The notes: generated by a model from the letters alone, not told the origin. DNA of 64,000 nt from CAXBES01 sp963974915 (GCA_963974915.1 CAXBES010000009.1:1-64000); one strand, 5' to 3'; counted from the first letter of the stretch, positions 9,590-19,276 are shown. Program-made: numbers and translations.

Positions 9590-10072
9590 TTGAAAAAAAT
9601 AAAGATTGAAACACATTTAGAAGTTTTTGAGTCTGTTTCGGAACTTCCCTCAATCGTAAAAGACTTAATGGATAAGGCGCATGAAGCACGTGAAAATGCT
9701 TATGCGCCTTATTCACGTTTTAAAGTTGGAGCTGCTTTAAGGTTGGAATCCGGTGAAATAGTGTTGGGAAACAATCAAGAGAACGCAGCATTTCCATCAG
9801 GATTATGCGCTGAACGAGTAGCGGTGTTTCACGCAGGAGCCACCTACCCAAATAGCACGATCACCACTTTAGCGATCTCTGCAAGATCTTTAAAAAACGA
9901 AATAACCACTCCTATACCACCATGTGGAGCCTGCCGACAGGCTTTAGTAGAATATGAAGTAAACCAAAAGTCTCCAATTGCAGTCTATTTTATGGGCGAG
10001 TCAGGAAAGGTGGTAAAGTCCGGTTCTGTTAAGGATTTGCTTCCTCTTATTTTTGATAGCTCCTACCTATAA
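9590..10072 (+). CDS. cdd: Cytidine deaminase
   Basis: 160-residue cytoplasmic zinc enzyme that deaminates cytidine and deoxycytidine in pyrimidine salvage. Zinc ligands and the catalytic Glu are visible as CAER (Cys73, Glu75) and PCGACRQ (Cys112, Cys115); YAPYSRFKVGAAL at 38-50 is the substrate-binding block. The start is most likely a TTG at 9590, 4 bases after the porV stop. The only in-frame upstream ATG (9542) lies inside porV and adds residues foreign to the family. Its link to porV is positional, not functional. Confidence 0.92.
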   Translation: MKKIKIETHLEVFESVSELPSIVKDLMDKAHEARENAYAPYSRFKVGAALRLESGEIVLGNNQENAAFPSGLCAERVAVFHAGATYPNSTITTLAISARSLKNEITTPIPPCGACRQALVEYEVNQKSPIAVYFMGESGKVVKSGSVKDLLPLIFDSSYL

Positions 10073-10104
10073 CGATTTCGTAACTTTTTTAATCCTTTCG
10101 GGTT

Positions 10105-10133
10105 TTGTAGATGCATAGAATATACTATTTTTG
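10105..10133 (+). promoter_or_regulatory. Promoter for pdhA-pdhC
   Basis: TTG at 10105-10107, an 18-base spacer, then TATTTTTG at 10126-10133 fit the Bacteroidota housekeeping promoter well. Transcription would start near 10139, leaving a leader of about 70 bases before the pdhA ATG at 10212. Confidence 0.6.
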
Positions 10134-10211
10134 TTATTCGTGCAATACATTTGATTCTAACTTAAATTGAACCAAATATTAAAAGAATCTGCGCTAAGGG
10201 CGTAGCATATA

Positions 10212-11210
10212 ATGAAAAAAATTACGAAGAAAACATATCTGGACTGGTACGAAAACATGCTCTTTTGGCGTAAATTCGAAGATAAACTTGCTCAGGTTTA
10301 TATAAACCAAAAAGTAAGAGGGTTTTTGCACTTGTATAACGGACAAGAAGCCGTACTCGCAGGAGCTTTGCATGCTATGGACCTCACAAAAGATAAAATG
10401 ATCACTGCGTATCGTAATCACGTACAACCTATTGGTATGGGTGTAGATCCAAAAAGAGTAATGGCCGAGTTGTACGGTAAGGCAACGGGAACCTCACAAG
10501 GATTGGGAGGTTCAATGCACATCTTTTCAAAAGAACATCGTTTTTATGGCGGACACGGTATTGTTGGAGGTCAGATTCCATTAGGTGCCGGACTTGCTTT
10601 TGCCGATAAATATCACGATCGAGATGCAGTTACCTTAACTTATATGGGAGATGGAGCAACACGCCAGGGGTCGCTACACGAGACTTTTAATTTGGCGATG
10701 CTGTGGAAACTTCCAGTGGTTTTTTGCGTTGAGAACAACGGTTACGCCATGGGAACATCGGTAGCTCGAACTGCAAATCATACAGATATTTGGAAGTTAG
10801 GTTTAGGATATGAAATGCCCTGTAAACCTGTTGATGGGATGAAACCCGAAGTGGTTGCAAAAGAAATGGATGAAGCTATTTCGAGGGCTAGAAGAGGGGA
10901 TGGACCAACTTTCTTAGAAATTAGAACCTATCGCTATCGTGGGCACTCAATGAGTGATGCACAGCATTACAGAACGAAAGAAGAAGTTGCTAAAAAACAA
11001 GAAGAGGATCCTATTTCATACGTGCTTCATAAGATATATGAAAAGAAATGGGCGACCGAAGCCGAAATAAAGAAGATCGATAAACGCGTTAAAGAAATGG
11101 TGAGCGAATGTGAAAAATTTGCAGAAGAATCTCCATATCCTGAGAAAAATGTAATGTATGACGCTGTTTATGAACAAAAAGATTATCCATTTTTACCACA
11201 TAAATTATAA
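10212..11210 (+). CDS. pdhA: Pyruvate dehydrogenase E1 component, alpha subunit
   Basis: 332-residue thiamine-diphosphate enzyme subunit that decarboxylates pyruvate and passes the acetyl group to the lipoyl arm of E2. The ThDP motif runs from GDG (146-148) to NN (175-176) in VENNGYAMGT. The phosphorylation-loop-like YRYRGHSMSDAQHYR lies further on. It is followed by pdhC after 6 bases. No E1 beta gene is in the window; in many Flavobacteriaceae pdhB is unlinked, so this is not a defect. Confidence 0.95.
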   Translation: MKKITKKTYLDWYENMLFWRKFEDKLAQVYINQKVRGFLHLYNGQEAVLAGALHAMDLTKDKMITAYRNHVQPIGMGVDPKRVMAELYGKATGTSQGLGGSMHIFSKEHRFYGGHGIVGGQIPLGAGLAFADKYHDRDAVTLTYMGDGATRQGSLHETFNLAMLWKLPVVFCVENNGYAMGTSVARTANHTDIWKLGLGYEMPCKPVDGMKPEVVAKEMDEAISRARRGDGPTFLEIRTYRYRGHSMSDAQHYRTKEEVAKKQEEDPISYVLHKIYEKKWATEAEIKKIDKRVKEMVSECEKFAEESPYPEKNVMYDAVYEQKDYPFLPHKL

Positions 11211-11216
11211 GCTATT

Positions 11217-12887
11217 ATGGCAGAAGTAATCAACATGCCGCGTTTAAGCGACACTATGGAAGAAGGAACCGTGGCAAAATGGCTTAAAAAGGTAGGCGAT
11301 AAAATTGAAGAAGGAGATATCCTTGCAGAAATCGAAACCGATAAGGCTACTATGGAGTTCGAATCTTTTCACGAAGGAGTCTTGCTACATATAGGTGTTG
11401 AGGAAGGTGATACAGCTCCGGTTGATGTGCTTTTGGCAATTATTGGTGAAAAAGGAGAAGATATTTCCGATTTGATAAATGGAAGTTCTGTTTCTTCGAA
11501 AAAGTCTTCTTCGGAAAGTAAAGAAGCTCCAAAAGCTGATGAAGCGGAGGAGAAATCTGATGACCAAAACGATTCTGAAACTTCTGAAACATCATCCGGT
11601 GATTCTGAAGCCTCATCGCTTCCTGAAGGTGTTGAAGTAATTACGATGCCACGTTTAAGTGATACTATGGAAGAAGGAACCGTGGCAAGCTGGTTAAAAA
11701 AGGAAGGTGATAAAGTTGAAGAGGGGGATATTCTGGCGGAGATCGAAACAGATAAAGCCACTATGGAGTTTGAATCATTCTACTCCGGAACACTACTTAA
11801 AATAGGTATTGCCGAAGGTGAGACGGCTAAAGTAGATGCACTACTTGCTATTATTGGTCCTAAGGGAACCGATGTTTCAGGTGTTTCAGATGCCTCAGCA
11901 AAATCGGAACCTAAAAAAGAGAAGGAAAAACCTTCCGAAGCTAAAAAAGAAGCTACATCTAATTCCGAAGAAAAGAAAGAAAACAAATCGGCGAGTGAAC
12001 TAGTAGAAAAAAACACTCAGCAAAAAACTACAAATGACGGTGGTCGAATATTCGCTTCCCCTCTGGCCAAGAAAATGGCAGAGGATAAAGGAATTAGTTT
12101 GAACTTGATCAAAGGAAGCGGGGAAAATGGAAGAATAGTAAAGAGTGATATAGAAAATTATCAGCCCGGTCAAGCGGGAGGTCTGGCATATACTCCGGTG
12201 GGTGAAGAAAGTTTTGAGGAGATCAAGAATTCTCAAATGCGAAAGACAATTGCTAAGCGACTGGGAGAATCGAAATTTACTGCGCCACATTACTATCTTA
12301 CCATAGAGTTGGATATGGACAATGCTATTGCTTCCAGAACAGCTATAAACAGTGATCCGAACGTAAAAATATCCTTCAACGATATGATCGTAAAGGCATG
12401 TGCAATGGCGTTGCGAAAACATCCTCAGGTTAATAGTCAGTGGACGGGCGATGTAACGCGAATTGCAAAGCATATTCACGTGGGAGTTGCAGTAGCGGTA
12501 GATGAAGGGTTGTTGGTTCCTGTTTTAAAATTCGCTGATCAAATGACATTCTCGCAAATTGGGAGTCAGGTTAAAGCGTTAGCAGAAAAAGCTCGTACCA
12601 AAAAGATTACACCTCAGGAAATGGAAGGGAGTACTTTTACAGTTTCTAATTTAGGGATGTTTGGTATCAAGGAGTTTACCTCTATCATCAATTCTCCGAA
12701 CTCCGCAATTTTATCGGTTGGAGCTATCATTCAGAAGCCGGTTGTAAAGAATGGAGCCATTGCCGTTGGGAATACGATGACAGTTACTTTAGCGTGTGAT
12801 CATCGAACTGTGGATGGCGCAACGGGAGCAAAATTTTTACAGACGCTCAGAAATTATATTGAAAATCCGGTGACAATGTTTGTGTAA
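11217..12887 (+). CDS. pdhC: Pyruvate dehydrogenase E2, dihydrolipoamide acetyltransferase (two lipoyl domains)
   Basis: 556-residue core of the pyruvate dehydrogenase complex that moves acetyl groups from E1 to CoA. Two nearly identical lipoyl domains occupy about 1-80 and 138-215, each with ETDKATMEF (lipoylated Lys43 and Lys180). Acidic, Ser-rich linkers follow each. The peripheral subunit-binding domain (FASPLAKKMAEDKGI) begins near 278. The catalytic domain ends with DHRTVDGATGAKFL (His529, Asp533). It is cotranscribed with pdhA and followed by a terminator. Confidence 0.96.
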   Translation: MAEVINMPRLSDTMEEGTVAKWLKKVGDKIEEGDILAEIETDKATMEFESFHEGVLLHIGVEEGDTAPVDVLLAIIGEKGEDISDLINGSSVSSKKSSSESKEAPKADEAEEKSDDQNDSETSETSSGDSEASSLPEGVEVITMPRLSDTMEEGTVASWLKKEGDKVEEGDILAEIETDKATMEFESFYSGTLLKIGIAEGETAKVDALLAIIGPKGTDVSGVSDASAKSEPKKEKEKPSEAKKEATSNSEEKKENKSASELVEKNTQQKTTNDGGRIFASPLAKKMAEDKGISLNLIKGSGENGRIVKSDIENYQPGQAGGLAYTPVGEESFEEIKNSQMRKTIAKRLGESKFTAPHYYLTIELDMDNAIASRTAINSDPNVKISFNDMIVKACAMALRKHPQVNSQWTGDVTRIAKHIHVGVAVAVDEGLLVPVLKFADQMTFSQIGSQVKALAEKARTKKITPQEMEGSTFTVSNLGMFGIKEFTSIINSPNSAILSVGAIIQKPVVKNGAIAVGNTMTVTLACDHRTVDGATGAKFLQTLRNYIENPVTMFV

Positions 12888-12916
12888 CATTACATCAGGA
12901 ATTTAAATTATAAATG

Positions 12917-12952
12917 ATCCCGCTATTTTCAGATTCATGGAAATAGCGGGAT
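12917..12952 (+). terminator. Terminator after pdhC
   Basis: A perfect 12-bp stem, ATCCCGCTATTT (12917-12928) and AAATAGCGGGAT (12941-12952), with a 12-base loop lies 30 bases after pdhC. The T-run is short, so termination may be partial. Confidence 0.65.
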
Positions 12953-12970
12953 TTATGTATCTTTAAAAAT

Positions 12971-13651
12971 ATGAAAAATATTATCGTTACCGGGACTAGT
13001 CGTGGTATAGGGTTCCAATTGATTAAACTGTTATCTGAAGCGGGCCATAACGTTTTGGCATTGTCGCGAAACTCAAAGCCTGTCGAGGAGCTTGAATTAG
13101 AAAGGTGTACTTCATTTCCTTTCGATATAACAAATGCTTCAGATATCTCCATGGTTTCAGAATTTGTAAAAAAGGAGTGGCAGAAGGTAGATGTACTTAT
13201 TCATAACTCGGGTCTTTTAGTAAATGCCCCATTTTCAGAAATAGATATACAAACCTTTAAAAAAGTATACGATGTAAATGTGTTTGGGGTTGCCGCTCTT
13301 ACTCAGGCAATGATACCTTTTATGGGAAAGGAAAGCCATGTTCTCACTATAAGCAGTATGGGCGGAGTACAAGGTAGTGTAAAATTTCCCGGATTGAGCG
13401 CCTATAGCAGTAGTAAAGGGGCTGTTCTTACGCTTACCGAACTGCTCGCCGAGGAGTATAAAGAAAGTGGACCGTCGTTTAATGCTTTAGCGCTTGGCGC
13501 TGTGCAAACAGAGATGCTCAATGAAGCATTTCCCGGTTATGAGGCACCATTAACTGCTTTAGAAATGGCAAATTATATAATGGATTTCTCTCTAAACGGG
13601 AATAAGTTTTACAACGGTAAAATATTGCAAGTTTCAAGTTCAACTCCGTAA
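12971..13651 (+). CDS. Short-chain dehydrogenase/reductase
   Basis: 226-residue NAD(P)-dependent oxidoreductase of the classical SDR type. The Rossmann motif TGTSRGIG is at 7-14, the HNSG loop (NNAG equivalent) at 78-81, the catalytic Ser region TISSM at 126-130 and YSSSK at 145-149 (Tyr145, Lys149). The substrate cannot be told from sequence. SprT follows after 3 bases, so the two are probably in one operon with the sugar nucleotide gene beyond. Confidence 0.88.
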   Translation: MKNIIVTGTSRGIGFQLIKLLSEAGHNVLALSRNSKPVEELELERCTSFPFDITNASDISMVSEFVKKEWQKVDVLIHNSGLLVNAPFSEIDIQTFKKVYDVNVFGVAALTQAMIPFMGKESHVLTISSMGGVQGSVKFPGLSAYSSSKGAVLTLTELLAEEYKESGPSFNALALGAVQTEMLNEAFPGYEAPLTALEMANYIMDFSLNGNKFYNGKILQVSSSTP

Positions 13652-13654
13652 AAT

Positions 13655-14251
13655 ATGAACGAAGTACTTGGTAGATATATTCCTGATATTGCAGTAAAGC
13701 CGGTTTTCGAGTTAATAAAACTTAATAATATTCACCTGAAGATCGTAAATGAGCGGGTAACCCGGCATGGCGATTATAGGAAAATGCCCGATGGGCAGCA
13801 TCAAATCACTGTGAATGCTAATCTCAATAATTATAGATTTTTAATTACACTAATTCACGAAATTGCTCATTTAGTAGCGTTTCAAAAGTACGGCAGGAAA
13901 ATTAAACCGCACGGTAAGGAGTGGAAATTTACATTTCAACAATTAATGCTTCCTTTTTTAAGACCGGAGGTTTTTCCGAATAACTTATTGCCTTTGCTGG
14001 CGTTACATTTTAAGAATCCAAAAGCTTCGAGTGATACCGATACAAGATTGTCTTTAGCATTAAAACAGTATGATCCTCCAAACGATAAAAGCTATATATT
14101 TGAAATACCACTAGGGGGTAATTTCCGACTTTACAACGGTAAGATTTTTAAGCGAGGAAATAAACGAGTAAAAAGGTATGAATGTATAGAAATAGCTACC
14201 GGAAGAGTATATCTTTTTAACCCAAATGCTGAAGTGGAAAGTTTGATTTGA
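13655..14251 (+). CDS. SprT-like zinc metalloprotein
   Basis: 198-residue protein with the SprT/Spartan-like metalloprotease motif HEIAH at 68-72 followed by His86 (KPHGKEW), a likely third zinc ligand. Eukaryotic Spartan degrades DNA-protein crosslinks; bacterial SprT homologues are poorly understood, so a protease role is inferred only. The C-terminal part has basic, beta-rich sequence ending in RYECIEIATGRVYLFNPNAEV, which lacks the four Cys of the usual SprT zinc ribbon. It sits tightly between the SDR gene and the guanylyltransferase gene. Confidence 0.82.
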   Translation: MNEVLGRYIPDIAVKPVFELIKLNNIHLKIVNERVTRHGDYRKMPDGQHQITVNANLNNYRFLITLIHEIAHLVAFQKYGRKIKPHGKEWKFTFQQLMLPFLRPEVFPNNLLPLLALHFKNPKASSDTDTRLSLALKQYDPPNDKSYIFEIPLGGNFRLYNGKIFKRGNKRVKRYECIEIATGRVYLFNPNAEVESLI

Positions 14252-14263
14252 ACAATAAAGGTT

Positions 14264-15343
14264 ATGAATAAAGATTATTATGCAGTTATAATGGCAGGAG
14301 GAATCGGATCTCGGTTTTGGCCTGTAAGTACGACCAGATTTCCAAAGCAATTTCACGATATGCTTGGGACCGGACAAACTCTGTTACAAAAAACTTTTAG
14401 TCGATTAAATAAATTAATTCCTTCAGAAAATATTCTTATCCTCACTAATGAGCGATATATAGATATTACACTTGAACAACTTCCTGCTATTAGTGCAGAA
14501 CAGGTCGTTTTAGAACCGGAAATGCGAAATACGGCACCTTGTATTCTTCTATCGGCCTTAAAGATCAAAAAAGAGAATCCCAATGCCCTTATGTTGGTTG
14601 CTCCAAGTGATCATTGGATAGAAGATGAAGTTGCATTTGCTAATGATATTCAGGCCTGTTTTGATGCCGCTCAACGGGAGGACATGTTATTGACTTTAGG
14701 AATTGAACCTACTTTTCCCAATACCGGCTATGGATACATTGAAAGTGAAAAGAGTGACCTTTCTAAAATAAAAAAGGTAGTACAATTTCGTGAAAAACCG
14801 GATTATGAGACTGCGAAAGAATTTTTAGCGGCCGGGAATTTTCTTTGGAATGCGGGAATTTTTATCTGGAGTGTGAAAAGTATAACGGCTGCATTCGAAA
14901 AGAATATGTCCATAATGCACGCTCTTTTTAAAGAGGGTGTGCCGGTTTATAATACTTCGGAAGAAAAAGAATTTATAGATGAAAATTATAAGTTGGCAGA
15001 AAACATTTCAATAGATTATGGAATACTGGAAAAAGCCAATAATGTTTTTGTGAGAAAAGCCACTTTCGACTGGAATGATCTTGGAACCTGGGGGGCATTA
15101 CATGAAAAGTTAGAAAAAGATACTTCAGACAATGCTATTGTAAGAGCAAAGTCATATTTAAATGACGCGCGTAATAATATGATTTATACTGCTTCGGAAA
15201 AATTAGTTGTTGTTGACGGCGTAAGTGACTATATTATTGTCGATAAAGAAAATGTTCTGATGGTTTTTCCGAAGAAAAAGGAACAGGAAATAAAAGAACT
15301 TCTGAATAAAATATCAAATACCTTTGGGGATAATTATAAATAA
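14264..15343 (+). CDS. manC: Mannose-1-phosphate guanylyltransferase
   Basis: 359-residue cytoplasmic nucleotidyltransferase that makes GDP-mannose from mannose-1-phosphate and GTP for surface polysaccharide. The signature IMAGGIGSRFWPVSTTRFPK (9-28) binds nucleotide and metal; VAPSDHWI, FREKP, GNFLWNAGIFIWS and FDWNDLGTW are family blocks in the expected order. It is the short form, without the phosphomannose isomerase domain of bifunctional ManC. It is followed by a DUF389 gene after 2 bases. Confidence 0.93.
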   Translation: MNKDYYAVIMAGGIGSRFWPVSTTRFPKQFHDMLGTGQTLLQKTFSRLNKLIPSENILILTNERYIDITLEQLPAISAEQVVLEPEMRNTAPCILLSALKIKKENPNALMLVAPSDHWIEDEVAFANDIQACFDAAQREDMLLTLGIEPTFPNTGYGYIESEKSDLSKIKKVVQFREKPDYETAKEFLAAGNFLWNAGIFIWSVKSITAAFEKNMSIMHALFKEGVPVYNTSEEKEFIDENYKLAENISIDYGILEKANNVFVRKATFDWNDLGTWGALHEKLEKDTSDNAIVRAKSYLNDARNNMIYTASEKLVVVDGVSDYIIVDKENVLMVFPKKKEQEIKELLNKISNTFGDNYK

Positions 15344-15345
15344 GG

Positions 15346-16782
15346 ATGAGTACTGACGAAACTAATAATGATATAAAAATTACCCCTAATGAGGGGGAAT
15401 TTGAAGCTACGCGATTAAATACGTGGTCTAATGTTAAGAAGTTTTTGAGAGAACTCTTTGACATTCGCACAGATTCAGACAGGGATGCTACTATTGAAGC
15501 GGTGAAAAAGGACATTCCCTTTAAAGGTCATACGGCATGGATCCTCATATTTTCAATTTTTGTGGCCTCTATTGGATTGAATGTGAGCAGTACTGCCGTT
15601 GTAATTGGTGCCATGTTAATTTCTCCGCTTATGGGGCCAATTGTTGGTATAGGGCTTTCTGTAGCGATTAATGATGTAGAAACCTTGAGAAGATCGCTCC
15701 AAAACCTGGGTGTAATGGTATTCTTGAGTGTGCTTACCGCATTTCTGTATTTCAAAATTTCTCCACTCACTGAAGAGACGCCCGAACTCCTCGCACGAAC
15801 ATACCCTACGATCTTAGATGTGTTGGTGGCGATTTTTGGGGGTCTCGGACTTATAGTCGCAAAGACTAAAAGTGGTACGATCGCGAGTGTGATCTTTGGG
15901 GTAGCAATTGCTACTGCCTTGATGCCGCCTTTGTGTACTGTGGGGTATGGTTTGGCTATTGGTAATATCTCTTATGCAGGCGGTGCCTTGTATCTTTTCT
16001 CGATCAATGCGGTATTTATTGCACTTGCCACGTTTATTGTTTCAAAATTATTAAAGTTCCCGATGGTGCGTTATGCAAATTCGAAGAGACGCCGCCGAAT
16101 TGCGCAGGTGGCATCTCTTATTGCCTTGATAGTAATGGTGCCTAGTGTTATTTTATTTCTGAACTTATTAGATGTTCAATTATATACAAACAGAACAAAA
16201 GAATTTGTGACCAACGAACTGAAGTATGACGGTGCCGAAGTAGTTAAGTTTACTCAGGATTTTGATACGCAAACAATAGATGTTTATTTAATTGGACAGC
16301 CTGTACCACAATCGACCATCAATTCGTGGATGGGTAAGCTGAAGGAAACAGACAGGCTTGAGGATGCCAGCCTTCGTATTTATCAGGGTACGGATCAAAG
16401 CGGTGCCTTTGCCGAAAAACTTTCCGGGGAAGTAAAAGCGGGTATTTTAGAAGATCTGTATGTTAAAAATGAACAAGCCATTAGAGATAAAGATGAAAGA
16501 ATATTGTTTTTAGAAAACGAGATCGCCAATTTAAAAATTAAGAATATTCCGTTTAAAGACCTTAGTGAAGAGGTTAAAATAAACTATAAAGATATTGAGA
16601 CTTTTAGTTATTCGAATAAGATAACAACTAATTTTACTGAAACAGATACACTACCCGTTATCAATGTTCGATGGAAGAAGGAAACTTCAACTAAAGAGAG
16701 AAAGGATCAGCTGGAAAGGTTAGAAACATGGTTGAAATTTAAACTGAAATTAGATACCATTAGTGTTCTGGAGTATCAATAA
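15346..16782 (+). CDS. DUF389 integral membrane protein
   Basis: 478-residue membrane protein. The N-terminal 60 residues are hydrophilic, then several hydrophobic helices cover about 60-285, including the family-typical VSSTAVVIGAMLISPLMGPI and IATALMPPLCTVGYGLAIGN. The C-terminal third is soluble and partly coiled-coil-like (DERILFLENEIANLKIK). The function of DUF389 proteins is unsettled. The gene starts right after manC and ends at a strong terminator, making it the last gene of that operon. Confidence 0.88.
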   Translation: MSTDETNNDIKITPNEGEFEATRLNTWSNVKKFLRELFDIRTDSDRDATIEAVKKDIPFKGHTAWILIFSIFVASIGLNVSSTAVVIGAMLISPLMGPIVGIGLSVAINDVETLRRSLQNLGVMVFLSVLTAFLYFKISPLTEETPELLARTYPTILDVLVAIFGGLGLIVAKTKSGTIASVIFGVAIATALMPPLCTVGYGLAIGNISYAGGALYLFSINAVFIALATFIVSKLLKFPMVRYANSKRRRRIAQVASLIALIVMVPSVILFLNLLDVQLYTNRTKEFVTNELKYDGAEVVKFTQDFDTQTIDVYLIGQPVPQSTINSWMGKLKETDRLEDASLRIYQGTDQSGAFAEKLSGEVKAGILEDLYVKNEQAIRDKDERILFLENEIANLKIKNIPFKDLSEEVKINYKDIETFSYSNKITTNFTETDTLPVINVRWKKETSTKERKDQLERLETWLKFKLKLDTISVLEYQ

Positions 16783-16810
16783 AAAAAGGCTGCATTCGCA
16801 GCCTTTTTTT
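16781..16810. terminator. Bidirectional terminator
   Basis: Perfect 13-bp stem, AAAAAAAGGCTGC (16781-16793) and its complement (16798-16810), with an ATTC loop. It overlaps the stop codon of the DUF389 gene and also faces the convergent minus-strand gene ending at 16829. Confidence 0.9.
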
Positions 16811-16828
16811 ATTCTATTATTTATAGAA

Positions 16829-18442
16829 TTAATTCTTTACAAACTTGTAGTTCACTAATTCATTCTCAACTTCTAGTTGGACGAAATATACTCCGCTGTT
16901 TAACGAATTAACATCAATATTATTTGAATTTGAAATGGTCTTATTGGCGATAACTTTCCCGTTCATATCTATAATAGAAACAGAGCTACCTTCTAAACCT
17001 TTAAGAGAAAAGTTTAGAATATCGGTTGTAGGATTAGGATATACATTAATTCCTTCAATTTCAAAGTTAGTTATAGCCAAGGGATGTTCTCCTTCAACAA
17101 TAACGTGTGAGGTGTTGATGTCCGGATTGATAATTCGATCTACATTCCCGGATGGCCATGTAACAATAATTTCTTCGATTACTGTGCTAGTACCAATTCC
17201 GAAGTGCGCCATAAGTGAATTCATATGACTAAATCCTTGTCCTGAACGAATTTCACGAATCTGAGAACCCCAGTCTCCATTAATTTGAACACGAGCACCA
17301 ATACCATTCAAGTTACTGTCTGTTCCTTCTAATGCAATTTTAACCCAGTTGTTTGCGTTTCCGGTGTTGATCCAAAGATCACCATCGTTTACAACATCCA
17401 AAAATCCATCATTATTCATATCTCCAATCGCACCTTCATCAAATGGCAGATCGATACCGGTGAACGTAAGATCACCGTTGTTTATGTAGAGCTCTCTGGA
17501 CATTTCAGAAAAAATATCTACAAAACCATCATTGTCAAAGTCGGCTGCCTGATTTTCCCAGGCTCCAAGATCATTTGCGTTAATTCCGGTCGTTGCAATG
17601 ATATCAGTAAAATTTCCGGTTCCGTCATTTAACATAAAGCGATTTTGAAAGTCGTGATTTACAATAAAGGCATCGAAGTCACCGTCATTGTCGAAATCTT
17701 CAAAAACAGTAGCCCAGGATTGTGCGTTATCGCGCATACCTATGTCCAATCCATTTTCGGTAAAAGTTCCATCGCCATTGTTGGTGTACATTGCATTATC
17801 TCTGTATGGGTCTCCCGGGGATGCGCCACCTCTACATTTCGTTAGATACATATCAATGTCACCATCGTTGTCGTAATCTACCCAAATCGCTGCATAATTA
17901 CCCGGAGCATCAATAGTTTGAATGAGGGTTTGATCCAGGCTCATGTTACCAGAACCATCATTTCGGTATGGATGACTTAAGTCTATATCATGACAAACAA
18001 AAGAATCCAGATCTCCATCATTATCTATATCTGCCATCGTTGAACGCTGTGAGAAAATAAATTCGGGCTTGTCCTGCAGCGTATAAGAAGTTCCATCGCT
18101 ACTTGCTATAAGAAAGCTAACGCGTGAGCCATTTCCTAAAACAAGATCATTAAATCCGTCTCCATTAAGATCTCCGGCTGCGATACTCCAGTTAGGAACG
18201 TTTTCAATTGTCATAGGGATCCAAACTGAATTAAAGGTTTGATCTGCCAACTGATAATCGATACCAATTCCATTGAGCGATACCCGAACATAATCATCGA
18301 GATAGTCACCATTCATATCGACAGCGACCTCAGAATGATCTGTAAAATTACCGATTAAGTTGTTCTGATTAGTGAAAGATACTTGTGCAAATAAAGTACT
18401 GCTAATTAAAAATACAGCACCAAAAAGTAGATGTTTTTTCAT
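16829..18442 (-). CDS. Secreted FG-GAP/VCBS and ASPIC-UnbV repeat protein with type IX sorting domain
   Basis: 537-residue predicted surface or secreted protein. It has a signal peptide ending LISSTLFAQ. About eight FG-GAP/VCBS-type repeats carry calcium-binding-like Asp loops (DIDNDGDLD, DYDNDGDIDMY, DFDNDGDFD, DFDNDGFVDIF). An ASPIC/UnbV-like segment follows at about 380-440 (GIGARVQI, REIRSGQGFSHMNS). A C-terminal domain starting NVYPNPTTD and ending GVYFVQLEVENELVNYKFVK is a classic type A type IX sorting domain. It should be exported by the system that includes porU and porV. Its ligand is unknown. It resembles CRTAC1-type proteins. Confidence 0.9.
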   Translation of the reverse strand: MKKHLLFGAVFLISSTLFAQVSFTNQNNLIGNFTDHSEVAVDMNGDYLDDYVRVSLNGIGIDYQLADQTFNSVWIPMTIENVPNWSIAAGDLNGDGFNDLVLGNGSRVSFLIASSDGTSYTLQDKPEFIFSQRSTMADIDNDGDLDSFVCHDIDLSHPYRNDGSGNMSLDQTLIQTIDAPGNYAAIWVDYDNDGDIDMYLTKCRGGASPGDPYRDNAMYTNNGDGTFTENGLDIGMRDNAQSWATVFEDFDNDGDFDAFIVNHDFQNRFMLNDGTGNFTDIIATTGINANDLGAWENQAADFDNDGFVDIFSEMSRELYINNGDLTFTGIDLPFDEGAIGDMNNDGFLDVVNDGDLWINTGNANNWVKIALEGTDSNLNGIGARVQINGDWGSQIREIRSGQGFSHMNSLMAHFGIGTSTVIEEIIVTWPSGNVDRIINPDINTSHVIVEGEHPLAITNFEIEGINVYPNPTTDILNFSLKGLEGSSVSIIDMNGKVIANKTISNSNNIDVNSLNSGVYFVQLEVENELVNYKFVKN

Positions 18443-18511
18443 GTTGAAATAAATTTAAGAAAATAAAAGTATGGTAAATTATTTGATTTGCATAAAGTTA
18501 AGTGGTAAAAA

Positions 18512-19276
18512 TCACTTCTCCTTTATTTGAATATCCCTAATCTTTTTGAAAAGATCTGAGGAATAAACAAAGTTAGTTACGTCGGCATTATCAGTACTAA
18601 AAATATCCTCTTTCGTTCCTTGCCAGACTAAAACACCATTTTTAAGAAACACAATATTTTCTCCAATTTCCATCACCGAATTCATATCGTGAGTCACAAC
18701 AACAGTCGTAATATTGTATTCGTGGGTGATCTCCTGAATTAAATTGTCTATAACCGTGGCGGTCTTAGGGTCCAGACCGGAGTTGGGTTCATCGCAGAAG
18801 AGATATTTGGGTTTGTTTACGATAGCTCGTGCAATTGAAACTCTTTTTTGCATTCCACCCGATATTTCTGCGGGATATTTTTTATTTACATTTTCAAGGT
18901 TTACACGACTCAGGACCTCATTTACTCGTTCTAACATTTCACTCTTCTTCTGATTGGTAAACATACGAAGCGGAAACATAACGTTTTCTTCAATATTCAT
19001 AGAATCGAAGAGGGCTCCACCTTGAAAGAGCATCCCAATTTCTTCTCTAAGGATTCGTTGTTCTTCCTCATCCATATCCTGAATCGCCTTATCTTCATAA
19101 TAAATCCTTCCTTCTTCCGGCTTGAATAAACCCAGGAGTGACTTCAGAAGTACTGTTTTGCCGCTACCACTCTGACCAATAATTAGATTAGTTTTACCCT
19201 TTTCAAAGGTTGTAGAGATCCCTTTCAGAATTTCTTCTTCTCCAAACCTTTTTTTAACGTTTTCTACTCTAATCAT
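18512..19276 (-). CDS. ABC transporter ATP-binding protein, MlaF type
   Basis: 254-residue cytoplasmic ATPase. Walker A GQSGSGKT (34-41), signature ISGGMQ (138-143) and Walker B YLFCDEP (158-164) are intact. It resembles MlaF, which powers phospholipid movement between inner and outer membrane. The ATG at 19276 overlaps the stop of the upstream permease gene (TAATG), showing translational coupling. The longer frame from 19336 lies inside the permease gene and is rejected. No MlaD-like gene is adjacent. Confidence 0.9.
   Translation of the reverse strand: MIRVENVKKRFGEEEILKGISTTFEKGKTNLIIGQSGSGKTVLLKSLLGLFKPEEGRIYYEDKAIQDMDEEEQRILREEIGMLFQGGALFDSMNIEENVMFPLRMFTNQKKSEMLERVNEVLSRVNLENVNKKYPAEISGGMQKRVSIARAIVNKPKYLFCDEPNSGLDPKTATVIDNLIQEITHEYNITTVVVTHDMNSVMEIGENIVFLKNGVLVWQGTKEDIFSTDNADVTNFVYSSDLFKKIRDIQIKEK

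Noticed and set aside
11369..11761. Long open frame antisense to pdhC
   Set aside because: It is the mirror of two nearly identical lipoyl domain segments with acidic Ser-rich linkers, which give long open antisense frames. It has no family resemblance.
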